Source: Sclerotinia nivalis
Lineage: Eukaryota; Ascomycota; Leotiomycetes; Helotiales; Sclerotiniaceae
Direction of reading: 5' to 3'
Length of the DNA stretch: 64,000 nucleotides
Assembly (NCBI GenBank): GCA_029531795.1
Contig: JAPEIS010000008.1
Location: 1,984,001 to 2,048,000, forward strand
Part shown: positions 23,154 through 35,964 of the stretch, piece after piece
How positions within the stretch are numbered: the stretch's first letter is position 1
Layout: every line of letters begins with the position of its first letter
The notes under the pieces: model-generated
What the model was told of the DNA's origin: nothing
The model's input: only the letters and a program-made list of their open reading frames with translations
Database searches by the model: none
Program-made: the position numbers and the translations under genes

Positions 23154-25957
23154 ATTTTGAGGGTGGGAAAAGGGGGTGAGGTGATGAGGTTGGATGGAGG
23201 TTGGATGGAGAATGAGGAGATGGAGAATGAGAAGATGGAGAATGAGAAAAGTGGAGGGTGGGAAGAAGAGAGGAGTTTGATTAAGTAAGAGAGTGAAGAA
23301 CACTCGAGACCGCAAGTAAGCAAGCAAGCAAGCTCGGGAAGCTTGACATTATGATTATGTTCGTTATGATTGACATGAGATGAGATGAAGATTGGACTTG
23401 GCGTCCTTGATGGAATTTGTGCATATAGTCGCAAGCCAGTCATTGACTATCTTTGATGAGATAGTAATAAATGAAATGTTCGTCTTCCTCCAATTGCATG
23501 CATACTTTCGTATTCATTTATGAGTGCTTGACACTGCTTGTACAATATATTCCGCTCAAGCAAAAATAACTGGGACAATCTTCAGAGATGCCGATTTATC
23601 TCCCAGAGTCATCGGAGTCTTACCGAGGGCATGGATAGAAAAGTGAAAATGCTCTTTGATAATTTCTCAGTCAGATGACTGCGTATTTTCGAATTAGATC
23701 TGGATATGAGATGGTCATCGCTTTTCTTGTGCAAACAATTCCGATGAGTACTAATACAGAGTATGATTGGCGTCTTCAAAATGTACGGGATCCATGGACT
23801 ATTTTTATAGCGGGTCTGCTGTATTTTGGACTCATTTGTTGCCTCTATCGATGCACGACATGTTCCGGAATGTTGATATGTAGGCTTTATATGGGATAGC
23901 ATGGGCAAGGTCAACGTCTCCATATATCGCAAACATGGTGGACAAGTGTTGCTTAGGAGAAAAATCGCGATCCAAGACTTGATGAGGGCCAAATTCTATC
24001 TTGTACGCAACGCTGGCATTTCGACGGGATGAACTCAAGTCTTGGTTATTATGGGTGCTAGCTCTGCTATATAGACAATTTGATAAATAGTGGGGAGTTG
24101 TGTTGAGTTTGACGTCCGGAGTGTAACCAAATCACAAAGTGGATCGATCAAAAACTGACCAAAGGCCATTTCATCGAAATGGTATCATTCACGATCTCTA
24201 GATTGATCCGTCGTCCCATTCCTAACTGTTTCAATTAAAGCTACTTTACAGTCGAGCATTAGCTTCTCCTGTTGGCAATGCTGTTTTGCATTGAAATATT
24301 TTCGGATGGTCCTCCGGACGAGAACCGAAATCTTTGAAAAATGTCTGGTCTTAGGAGTCGATTGAAAGCAGGGGGAGAGGCAGGTAGGAACGATAATCAG
24401 CCTATTCTACAGCGTTTCCTCGCGGAGAGTGAGTAAACAGAATAATCTTCCGTGATGCTCTTCGATGAAAGCGGGCAGTTGTGCTACCAGGCTCACCCCC
24501 CTTAGCGCTTCGCTTGGAATAGGCTTGCCTTGTGCATCTAAGCATACTGAAGACAAATCTTCGACTTTATGTGAGTAGCTAGATCCTTTCTTAGTAAAAT
24601 ATTTAACATATACCCGCCCAATCCCAGGAGGATCATCCAACCTAGCGTGTAGTGTTCATTTGTCTCTGTAATGCTTCCAGCAAGCACCCTCTTCCTCTTC
24701 TGCGGAGTCATTTCGTGGAATTCTTATCACCAAACTAGATGGTGCACTCGAGATTTATGATCCCGATCCTAAGGTCGGTCTAAAGTCGTTGAATAGTCAA
24801 GTAGACGAGTGATATATTTCCTTTAGACATCGATGAAGTTTAGTCGCTCTAAAATCTTCTTCTCCTCGTCAAATAAAGACAGTAATTCAGTCTTCTGGGA
24901 TGGCGATCTTGCGGCCACGAATTCAATCACTCAAGTATTTTGATTGTAATGTAGAGATATTATTGATACGATGCAGAGTAGTAGAGATATCCTGAAACCC
25001 AGAAATAAAAGGATTTAACTACCGAGTCAGGGCATGTAGTATCTTGAGCAGCCATCTCTATTAGAGTATGGTTGTCAATATCATGAGGCTGCAAGTGAGG
25101 GTATTCTAACACCCTATCGTTTGAGGTGCATCTCAAATTGAATACAAATACTGGAAAACAAGATGCAATAAAAAAACAAATAGCAGGCAAAATGCTCTTT
25201 GTACTGTGATTGCACTAACCTTTGGTCCATGACGACATGTAGCTGTATTGTCGCTAAGGAACCTAAGATATACACTAATCCGATGAACTTAAGTAACATC
25301 AATCGCCAAGGTATTTTGTTATCTGTTTATGCTACCTGGAAGAAAGCATACTAACTCTTAAATAATGCATACTCCGAGAAAGATTTAGAATCAATCCCGA
25401 ACACGAAAAATAAATATCCTTTTGCAGTTAATTAACCTAGCCAATATTTCCATTTTACCCATCTCATTTCTACATTTCGCTCCCATTCATCATAGTCTAA
25501 ATGGCCGGAAGATATGTATCAGAAATCCAAATCTCTTTTATTCCCTTTTTTATTTTTTTATTTCAAATGTATGTCAAAATAAAATGAGAATCTAGGTTTT
25601 TGAGATAAAATCTATATTATAGAATCTAGCTATTTCAGACTAGATTCTAAATGGTATAAGAGTAAAATATATTAAATTTTTATGGCATGAGAGTAATTTG
25701 CCGTGGAAACTATTCCTAAGTTCATAATTAATGGTCCTTTCACACACTCAAAGTCAGATGAATTAGCTAGGAAAACTAGGGACTACATAAAAGACAAGAG
25801 TGAAGAATTAGTCTGAAAAAATCAATTTTTCTTAATTATTTCTCGGGACCTAAAGTTTTATATTTAACACCTTTCCTATGACTCTGCCTTCTTCCTGCAC
25901 CAACTATAATTCGCTAATATCCGTAGCAATCACAGACGTTGAAAATATCCCCAGTGC
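23154..25957. other. Long intergenic region with only weak coding candidates
   Basis: Two minus-strand frames are worth naming but not accepting. The frame at 24407-24640 (77 aa, starting MDDPPGIGRVYVKYF) has gene-like composition but no convincing start or partner exon. The frames at 24960-25302 begin with a hydrophobic, signal-like MMLLKFIGLVYILGSL and continue with DIDNHTLIEMAAQ, yet the introns needed would be about 31 nt or out of phase. An inverted repeat lies at 25620-25649. Confidence 0.45.
25620..25649. repeat. Perfect 10-bp inverted repeat, 10-nt loop
   Basis: Arms TAGAATCTAG (25620-25629) and CTAGATTCTA (25640-25649) in AT-rich intergenic DNA. It could form a hairpin; function unknown. 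Confidence 0.8.
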
Positions 25958-28542
25958 TCAGCGCTGCAAATGAGTCTTTTGACGACAGACACCTGTGATA
26001 CAGCTATTATCAAACCATCCCAGACGAAGATCATCCATCCACCAAAGTTTTGGTTTGCCAGCAACAGTGACATTCATAAAGAAATATGTCAAATCCCTGA
26101 AGCTAGAACCCAAATCAACGCTCGTCAAAACACAATTTGAAAGTTCAGGACAAGCTGGGGCATTGACAACTTGCTGAGCAACTTGAGAAGTCTTCTTCGA
26201 AGCGACATCGTAACTATATCCAGTAAACGTGAAATCGCATGCCGCATCCCTTGAATCACATCCTAGTGATGCTCCGTATAGATTGAAATTGAAACAACCG
26301 GTAAAACCTTCATCACCACTTCCTATTTGACCAGAAAAACCATGCTCTGCTGCATTTGGCCCTGTTTCCTTATTTGATGAATTGAAATCGAAATTTGGTA
26401 TAAACTCAAGGAGTAATGGCGACGAAGAAGGAAGGAATGGTAGACGTTTTGGTGGTGGAACCACCGTAAAGCCGTCCGAGAAGAGGAACTGGTGATATGG
26501 ATTAAATAGAGGTTCTGGCTGGACATCAGTATCGCTAGCGTTCGAGACTGATAGTGGAGGTACATCGTCAAACTATTGTTCTATTAGTTTCTGAGCATTT
26601 AAAAGTGGTGTGGGGTATTCAGGCCCCGAATACCATATCAATGTCAAAGTCAAACTTGGACATTGATATACCATGCCTTATGAAACAATGAAAGATTAGA
26701 TAATGGTAATGGAGAACTTACATTCAATACGAAATCTCCTTGCTCTCCACAATTTGATGGTGTGGCCGAGGCTACTATGCTAGTAGATGTAACGGATGTT
26801 GAATTGAGGGAAGTGACAGAACTTGGTCCTAAAGTCATAGAAATAAAGCTGGAAATTGGGGCAGGGGTAGTCAATGGAGTTGAGTGGTACATTGAAGTGG
26901 TCTTAGATATTGAGATCGAACTGGAAATTGAAGTAGAATTAGACAATGATGTAGCGTTAAATATTGGAATCAGGCTGGACATTGTACTGGGGCCAGACAT
27001 TGAAATCTTCTTGGTTGTCCAAGTGGCATTATACACTGGAATCATGCCGGGAATTGAAACAACTCTGGATATTGAGGTTGTGCTAGTCAATGGAGCTGCC
27101 GAAGTAGTTAAACTGGCAGGAAAGAGTGCTGAACCAGTAGATGAAGGGTTAGATGCTGAAGTTTGATTAGAATCTTTGAATCCAGCCGCCGCTGTTAAAG
27201 TAGTCAAAGTCCCAATTGTGAAGGACGTATAAATATCGAAAGATGATGATTCAGATCCCATGGAAGAAGTTTTATTCCATCCTCCAACAGAAGCCATGCC
27301 AGTGTATACTTTACCCGATGCTGATTGAGTGGAAGTAGAATTAATTCCTGTGGCTGAGCCTGTAAATTCTGCAGATGATGCTAAAGCACTTAAATCGGTA
27401 GCAGTAGTGGTTTGGGAGAAGGTAGGACTTGGAACAAGTGTAGAAGTAGAATTAGCCAATATTGATGCTGGTTTTGAGTTGGAAATAGTGGTGGAGAAGA
27501 TCGAAGGCTCAATATTACTTGGTGTAGGGGACGAGGAAGCTGAAGTGACTGGTTCTACAATGCTCCAAATGGATTCTGGTTTGGATATCGTCGGGCTTGA
27601 GACAGAAGGTATGCTTGAACTAGACTCCGCAATAGTAGAAGAATTGCTAGCCGCGGAAGAAAGATTGGGAACGCTGCTGGTTTTGACAGCCGAACTGGAA
27701 ATAACTGACGTTATGTTGGCTGCTGATGGTAACGCTGATGTCCATGATGTCAATGCCGATGATGATATAGGAACAACCAAAATACTAGTTTCAACAGGAG
27801 AAGAAGCAGGAGTGGGAGTCGGCATTAATGGAACAACTGTTTCCGTTGAAACAACCAGGGGCTCATTACTGGACGGCAGCTCACTGGTTGATGCTAGCTG
27901 ACTTGCAGATGATGGAGGAAGAGTTGATAGAGGGACAACCGTCGCTGTTGATATAACCACAGGCTCACCACTGGAGGTTTTTGTCGATGAAGGATGAGTC
28001 GGTAAAGGGATCACCGTTGCCGTTGATAAAATCACGGACTCACTGTTTGACGCTGATGGCAGTGGAGGCGGAGTTGACAGAGGAACCACTGTAATAGCGC
28101 TAGTAACTACAACGAAAGATTGAGATGGATTGCTGGTTGGTGTTTGCCCATTCAACCAGCTAGTTGTACCGCTGATGACTACAAATGCGTAGATATTGCT
28201 AGATGTTTGAGAGAGTATCGTTGGTTGAGCTGGGTTCGACAATTCAGAGGTTTCGAGTTTTCCAGTGGACTTTGGCAATTGAGAAGTTTCAATAGTCCCA
28301 GTAGATTTTGACAATTGTAAAGACGGATATGTAGCAATGGTAGGCGCATAATAGAGAGTTGTATCTGCAGGAATGCCAGAAATATGTGCCATACGGTTAC
28401 TCGATATAATTGAGAAGGGAGTGGTATCAGGGCAAGGAGCGTAGACGGTGACTGTAGGGTCGGTGGAGCCATACTCATATTGGGGAGCTGCACCAGCAGC
28501 CGCACATATGGTCCATATTGCGATAAGGAAATTCAAGATCAT
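25958..28542 (-). CDS. Secreted mucin-like glycoprotein with conserved C-terminal fungal domain
   Basis: Two exons (26722-28542 and 25958-26572) join in phase 0 to 811 aa. A signal peptide (ILNFLIAIWTICAAAGA) is followed by about 550 residues very rich in Ser, Thr, Pro and Val with imperfect repeats such as VVPLSTPP, expected to be heavily O-glycosylated and extended. The C-terminal 205 residues are ordered. They begin near GDFVLNFDDVPPL, continue with NPYHQFLFSDGF and EFIPNFDFN, and contain several cysteines and the motif WWMDDLRLGW. I believe this matches the fungal family DUF7371, but could not verify it. No GPI signal is apparent after the domain. A wall or extracellular-matrix role is inferred. 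The antisense frames inside the Ser/Thr region are composition artefacts. Confidence 0.8.
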
Positions 28543-30977
28543 TTTCTGTAATAATTCCAGAATATAACTGTGATGATTTTGACTATGTATTTATGGTTAA
28601 ATGAGTGACTGGAGGAAAGTTTGTTGTTTTAGAAGAAAGGTGAAAGGGTGAGGAGATTATTATTACCTCTGTATTTGTTTGTTGACATGGTGAATTTTCA
28701 AAATGATGTTTAAATCCCGCTTAAGGATTCCTAATTAAACCAATGAAAATTAATCAAGTGAGATCAATCAATGTTATGATATCAATTTATTTCGGCCTCC
28801 TTGGCTTTTTGAGATGCAGCAAACTCATCATATCAATGTCTTTCAAATACTCAAACAATCAAAAGTTCAATATACATCCTCATTCGGATTTTGCAACAAC
28901 CCGAATCTTTATTCACCCAGAGTGCTGAAAAGCCTCTCAATCGCACATCCACACTCCAGGCAGAATGAATAGGAGTTTATAATTCAGCTTTTCAAGAATA
29001 TCGGTTCGGAAATACATCAGGAAGAAAGCCTAGAGATACTGTTTTGCTTGTTCGTCCACGGTTCCAAGTCCCTAGCAAGATGAATGGGGAACGGGATGTA
29101 GGAAAGGTGCTAATTCCTTGTGTTCGGCTTCAGTTCCTTCACGAATAGAGCTTTTATAGAGATTGTCGGGTCACTCGTTAGGAGATACGTGCTCGTAAGG
29201 TCGCTCATCGGTAGTAATCCTGATCATCTGTGTCAGTTTTGAGTGAGGAAGAGGAAGTCCTAGATGACTCTATGGGAATCGTGTACTGCAATCCGAGATA
29301 CCCAGTGAGAAACAATAACATCAAATGATGTCTTTCAACCCTGATGGCTTATCTCAAGTGAGACTGAGAGGCGTAAATTGAAGTCAATTTAAGTCGTTGT
29401 GGATGAAGATAGCGAGGTTCTGGTACGCACTTCCTCCTAAGCTATCCTTAAAATCATTTGCGCCACCATATTAGCACTCGGGTCAAAAGCTTCTAACTTT
29501 AGGGCCACTCATTACCCCCAAACACCAAAGAATCACATCTTCGCATTGTCGTGAAAATGCACAAGTATCTTCCATCCACCATTCTTCTAGACACCAATTC
29601 TCCAGTATCAGCAGCACAAAACCCATCAATCCAGCCCATTCTATCGACTCTGTATGTCAATAGTCCTAATTTTCAAAACCTCGGCGGGGTAAAGCAATGA
29701 TCTTGTTCTATATCCTCATATCTTCATATCTCTTCACATATCTTGACGATCTGTTTAATCATTTGCACTACACATCCCTCATCCCCCATCTCCCTTTATC
29801 TTTCCCTTTCCCTTTTACATTCCCCTTTCTCTCCTTTCTCCTTTCCTTCCATACCCATGCATCACTTCACATCACAAAAACATCACTATCACATCAAGAA
29901 AATAACTTTGCAGCTTTTGCACCCTTCACAGCCACAAAACCCCAACCCCAACCTCACCCGCCACTTCACCCGCCACACCCTTCTCAACCCTCAATCCATC
30001 CGCCAACATGCATCCCACCCACCCGAAAACCAACTCCAAACATCATCCGTTCTATCTCATCCCATCTCCCCCCTCCCTCCCCCTCCCTCCCATCTTTTTT
30101 CTCTTCTTTCTTTTCCTCCCATTCCCTCCCTTCTCTCAAACCCTATCCTCTCACAACTTACTTCAAAACTAGTACATATTTTAACATTTATTCATTTTAA
30201 CATTTTAATATCTATCCACAATATGCACATGCATACGCACATCATATACCGTACTTCCTAGATACTGGATAACCTTATTTAGACGCTAAACAACACAATA
30301 CATCACGCAAAAACCTAATATTAAAAAGATAACTACCATCAATATCTTAGCTAGTTTCCAAAGCTACAATTCACTTAACATCTATCTCCAATCTTCCCCG
30401 TCAAAAAACTGAATGGAGCTCCCAACTGAGGATTTCGGATCTGTTGATTCAGTCGTCTGATTTGATTTGATTTGATTTGATTTGATCGGATCTTTGCTAT
30501 TTGAAATCGAAACCTGTTCCAAACGCAATGTGCTTCCGTGCTACGTTTTTCAGACGGTAGATGACGAGGGCGCTTATGTGCATCCAGTTTGTTAGAGCAT
30601 GAGAGTGTGTTGTCAACGTAGCGCACTAAACAAATAGGAATGACATTCGTGACAAAATACTTCATTTCTGTGATGGTTAATGCATGTGATGTATATTTCC
30701 AGCGAGGTATACATAGCCACATATCCATTCAGCTGTTCATCCACTTATTCATTCCAGTACTAATGCCATGAGCAAATATTTCCATAAAATAAAAATAAGA
30801 TAAAATGGACGAAAAGGAAATAGAACACCTTTCCTCTCTATCCAGACCCCACGCCACACGTTGCCTGCCTTGCCTGTATTAATGATTTTTAACTCGTGGT
30901 CGAGTATCTTCATCCTCCACTCATTCCTCATTCATACCATGAAAAAAAGCTTGCACCTCTTTGAATAAACAAGAAAT
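28543..30977. other. Intergenic region with pyrimidine-rich stretch
   Basis: No gene recognised. The interval 29760-30130 is strongly C/T-rich and opens two overlapping frames of about 170 codons with low-complexity His/Pro/Ser/Phe translation, which I treat as spurious. A TTTGA pentamer repeat lies at about 30459-30486. Confidence 0.5.
30459..30486. repeat. TTTGA microsatellite
   Basis: Five consecutive GATTT/TTTGA units. Confidence 0.85.
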
Positions 30978-32105
30978 CTAAACAATAAAATCAAGTCTCG
31001 AGCGACGTCTTCGTCCCTGCTTACCCTTTCTTTCCTCCTGCGCAGCATTTGCACCACCATTCTGTCCTCCCTGACCTTGATTTCTACTTCCTCCCTGTGC
31101 ATTACCCGTATTTGCTGAACTCGCTGCACCAGCAGCATTATTTCCATTAGCTGCCGAATTTTTTGAAGTAGCTGTTGCAGCAGCAGAAGAAGCCACTGAG
31201 TTATTTGGTCCAGAATTTACAGCACTTGCCGCCAATGCAGCAGCTGCTTGTCCACCTGACCCATTATCCGAAGCTGCATTTGCAGTGGTACCCGAACCGG
31301 TTACGACGAATTTTGTACAGTCGTCTGCTGTACCTCGTTGAGCAACTGGCATAATAACTGGTTGATGATTGGAGGACGAAGCCAATGTACAAACCCGATA
31401 GTTTCCAGCTGGGAGCCCGCCAGTAACGACAGCAGAGAGAAGACCTTGACCATTTCCTGCATCGTTGATACCTTTAAAGAAGGCGAATTGAGTGGCGTCG
31501 AGAGCTTGTTTGGGATTTAAGGAGCTACCAAGATCTTGAACGGTAACGTGGGTGTGGCCTACTACTTTTCCACCTGAAAGATCTTGGGGTGCCGAGAAGT
31601 AGGTGGAGTCGGCGTTGGTGAAGGAGCCGGCGACGAGGTTAGACATTTGGACTGTGATGTTAAAGGTTGTGTCTGAGGGGATGCCTTTTCCACCTGTTGG
31701 AGGATTGATAATAGTTGAAGAGACCATGGCGGTTTTGGCTGGAATTCTTCCCATTGCTATTGCTGGTTAGATATGTAACAATAAGATAGATATCAGTGAT
31801 GACTTACGGATACCGTTACACGATCCTGTGGTGATTTGTAGGCCGTTTGTCAATTTGTCACCAGCACAAAAGTTGATGAAGTTATTTTTCGAAGTTGCTG
31901 ATTTTGCTTGTCCAACTTCCGCCGCACCAATCTCTCCTGAACCATCGGCAAATGAGCCACTCTGAATAGCATTTGATGCTAATGTAAGGGAAGCATCGTT
32001 CCCATTGGCGGCTGTAGCAACGTTGTTCGTCCCTTTTTGTGGTGATGGGACTGCCGCTACAACACTTATCAACGCAGCTGCGCTTACAAGTTTGTTGAAA
32101 TACAT
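30978..32105 (-). CDS. Secreted Ala/Asn-rich fungal protein, function unknown
   Basis: Two exons (31808-32105 and 30978-31762) with a GTAAGT...CCAG intron of 45 nt; 360 aa. The N-terminus is a clear signal peptide (YFNKLVSAAALISVVAAV) followed by SPQKG. The middle domain (about residues 75-250) contains CAGDKLTNGLQ, SCNGIP, the block HTHVTVQDLGSSL, FFKGINDAGNGQG and LPAGNYRVCTL, giving a conserved-looking globular region with few cysteines. The last 100 residues are low complexity, rich in Ala, Ser, Asn and Gly, and end in a basic patch (KGKQGRRRRSR). I recognise the general style of a secreted fungal family but cannot name it safely. An extracellular location is inferred from the signal peptide. 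Confidence 0.75.
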
Positions 32106-35100
32106 CGTCCTGATTTAAATTTTGGAGTTAAAAATAGTACAAGATATTGTCTATAAACGAATGAGGACCGTCGAGGCGTTGGGTGGTGAAATTAGATACA
32201 CGGTCAACGTGATCTACTTGACTGACAAGATAGAATAGATCTGAACTAAAAGAGGGAAACTATAAAAGAGAGGAACCCGCCAGATGAAATTTGAACTGAG
32301 AAATTAGAAAAGAATGCTTAGGATGAGGTTGAAAGAAAAGAAGAAGACGACAGTCTATACATATTCTTTTTCCTTGGCATCACGGCATCTGTAAATCTAA
32401 CGGATATCCAATTGGATCAGTAAAAGGATAAACAGGAGTGGTAATGATCCTGCTGCACATTGGCAATGAAGATCCCGTTGTTCCATAAGAAGCTATGAAA
32501 CTAGACATGAGATCAAAATTGTCGCAGCGCCTGTCATCTGAAAAGAGAGAAGCGAGCGTGTAGAGATATCAGACGGGATTTCTAATCCGGTCTAATCTGA
32601 TCTCAATTAGGTTATTAACATGGGCTAGCTTGCTTGTAAGGGGGTGAGATGAACGAAATGTAGAGACGGCGGTTGGTTGTGTCAGGGCTGATTGGAAACT
32701 GTTGACGTCTGGAGTACAAGGGTGATAAAACTTGCCGACCGTCTGATAACCTTGAAAAGCGACCTACCAAAACTTGTGTTCATGTCTTTTCGAATTAACG
32801 AAACCATCAGGAATAAAAGGAATTTACAATGTATTGAATTCAACTAGGGCAATCATATATTTGATGTTAATATCGAAACATTTGGAATGATGATGCTGAT
32901 GCTGATGATAGCAATGATTTGGAATGTATGTGATGATTCTGATGTCGTTGAAAGAAGAGTGAAGGGGTAATTAGTAATTTGGATTTTTAATTTGGGTAGG
33001 GTTGATTGGCCCCTGCCCCTTTTAACCCCGCTATTATTAGAAGTACTCGAAGTTTGTACATATCCTCTTATTATCACAGCTCAAACAAGAAATGTAAGTA
33101 CACTGAACACAGCATTTACAAGCTCAGAATAGATAGTAGGAGCCTTTCATTCAACCTTTCAATTGATAATAATAGAACATTGTTTGCATCAACCACCAAA
33201 AAGAAAGGGCCAACATACCAACCATCGTGAACCAAGACTCCACAAAGTAGGGATCTCAGATGACCCCCGATCGAGCAATGCTGAGGGTATTGAACCTCCT
33301 CCCAGCAATGTTAACCTTTAATCTATGACCGCCACATTGCATCAACAAGTTAAGGATTGTTCGCTCAAGACATTGACACCAGGATCTGCCCGTCAGGTCA
33401 ATCATACACCACACCCACCAAGTCAGAAAGTACATCCCGCAGTCGAACTTCATTTTGTGCAACATACCTATACTCTATTGGCCATATTCAAAATCATCTG
33501 GAGCGCAAGTCAAAACACCTCTTTGTGTATCACGGAAGAATATTTCAAAATTGACGTCACCAAATTTCTCCGCTGCCAGACTATTTTTTCCTACTGCATT
33601 GACTTTTACTATTTCGGACGATAATAGGCTGACAGCTGCCATCCGAAGTATCCAAATTCTCATTTTGTGCCTGTCTCAGGTGGTGTTACAGAGATCTGAT
33701 AAGGTCTACTAATCTCCAGGATTCTTATACACTGACCCCCAGCCGAGCGTCTTCACACCCTTGTTCCCCCGTCTTTTTTCAAAAGCATAGTATAGAAATC
33801 CTTAGTATCAGTTTGTCTCGGGACGAGGCTTTCTATATTCTGTAAGCGCAGATATGATAGTATGGGTTCGGATGATGGTGCCGTGGTGTTTGAGTTGAGA
33901 GACTTTAATGTCCGTATCATCCGAAGCATTATACTTTGAAAAGCTGTCATGTCAAAGATTTGCTATTGATGATTGATGTTAGGAGGACTGTCACTTATCG
34001 GACTTCAGCCTCCATCAAGCCCGATTTGAAGCCTCATCTCTTGTTCCCTAAAAAACCTCATCACTTCTAGCCTCGCTCTCTTTCTTCATCCTCACAACTA
34101 TCGGCCGAATGCTATCATCGACTTCACGCTCTGCATGCTCACCGTTTTCACCATGACCATATACAATCAGAATGGATGAGAGATCACAATAAAAAGAAAC
34201 CTCATGAAACTATGACGTCCAGTTCATGGTTCTTGGAATGATTATATCGCAAGTTGGCAAATTTAGGTCATGTAATGGTTTGATCTCGATAGGGTAGGAG
34301 TCAAAACCTTGGCTATATAAAGCTCAGTCATTTACATACACATGTGGAATGAAGTAATCTTGTCAAAAGCAATTGTCATTCAAATGTGTTGATACAAGGC
34401 AAGGTCGAACTTGTAGCACAATTCAAATCTACGGATTCGCGTGCTTAATCTTCCGCAAACTTGTGCTTCTAACAATCATCATACAGCCTGTGGTCAATAT
34501 CGGTTCAAAGAAGCAACAAGAAAACCATGATGGAAACGAAAAGGAGTCGGGCCGTTCCTATGACTTTTGAATTTGCGAACGAGGCAAGGGCATTGAGATG
34601 GCGGTGGACAGAAGATTTGCGGCAAAAGCACACGACACAGAGGAATGGAGGAGGTGCAGTGTTACTTGGGTACCTCTTGCGAAGTCCGAACTATCATACC
34701 ACCATGTACTGAACGGAACAAGCATAGAAACCACACCTCTGATGGCAAAAGGAGTTCCGATAGTTGTACAACAGGTTCAAGATGACCCGAGACATTGGCA
34801 AAGTCCCTTACGTTGTGTTTTGTGGTTTCTGCGACCCGTGGGACGGATTTAATGTACTCAGGGTTGGTGCCTGCATATTAATGAATGTTAATGCATTCAC
34901 AGGAGACACAGACAGTAGTGTGTGCTAATACTTATCTCTCCATGGAAATGGTAATAATGCAACCATCCTCCCCCACAAGATGCCAGACAACAAAAAAGCT
35001 AGAAATATACTTCGAATCCGGACAATTACCATTCCGAATATGGTGGAACTCAGTGGAAGACATTTATAATAAAAAAGTATCACGATGAATTTCGCCTATG

Positions 35101-35964
35101 CTGGAAATTCTCCGCGGGACAAATCTTCATCTCATTCCTGTTGAGACTCAATATGAGGGGCGTGCAAGTCGTGCAGCTTTTTACTTCCAAGACATGGCTT
35201 GTGCAACGATGACCCCTCCATATCATTCACACATGTCAAGTCGTGACTCGTACAGCAATAGAAGGGTTTGCGCAAGAAAGAGTTTGTATCACTGGTGTAT
35301 GTGCCACAATGTAGTCTTGAGAACAATACTAAAAAGTAATGAAAGATATACAAAGAAACACATTATCCGATGTTCATAATGTTAATTGCTCAAGTAAGTC
35401 TTACATTGTTTGAACTTCCCAATTCCTCTTGTTTAACACTACATAGATGCATGTAAGACTAACAGTAATATCAACGCTAAGGCCCCATAACATAACTTAC
35501 CCAGTCAGTGAACTCGTGGCACAGCATTGATGTTTTTGTAATGATTAACCTTTTTTTTTACTTTTCTTAATGTGTTCTCTTCTATTCTTCTTATCATTTC
35601 CCCAAACTTACACAACCCACTTTTCTCTTGAGAAATAAATATAATATATATCTCGAGACTCATTCACAAACCTTATTCATCCATCAATTGTATCAACCTA
35701 ATCTTGATTCTTCCTCTCATACTTTCACAACTTTGTCGATATACCTAGTATTCATATACATATCCTTTGACAAGAGATAATACATTGATTGATAATATTC
35801 TTCCCATTTTATTACCCGTTGCGTTGCGTTGCGTTGCGTTGCGAAGAATTAAACCAATCGACTCCAAGACCACCAAGAGCACTCAATATCAGTATGCAAG
35901 CACCTCAAAGATCCGTTACACCTGTTGTCGAAAGCTTTATTAATGGAATCAACAAATAGTTACA
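32106..35964. other. Intergenic region between divergent genes
   Basis: About 3.9 kb between two divergently transcribed genes. Many overlapping frames of 60-100 codons occur on both strands, none with a recognisable motif or credible intron. A GTTGC microsatellite lies at 35818-35843, upstream of NEP1. Confidence 0.5.
35818..35843. repeat. GTTGC microsatellite
   Basis: Five GTTGC units about 120 bp upstream of the NEP1 start codon, probably in its 5' UTR or promoter. Confidence 0.8.

Noticed and set aside
22695..23327. 210-codon minus-strand frame
   Set aside because: Antisense to the LysM gene, which has signal peptide, intron and domain support on the plus strand.
24960..25302. A small secreted-protein gene
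   Set aside because: The signal-like start is attractive, but no phase-consistent introns of normal size join it to the downstream frame.
27329..27901. 190-codon plus-strand frame rich in Glu, Val and Leu
   Set aside because: It is the antisense of the Ser/Thr-rich mucin gene; the long frame follows from codon composition.
29697..30261. Two overlapping frames of about 170 codons
   Set aside because: They come from a pyrimidine-rich tract; the translation is low-complexity Ser/Pro/His/Phe with no start context or domain.
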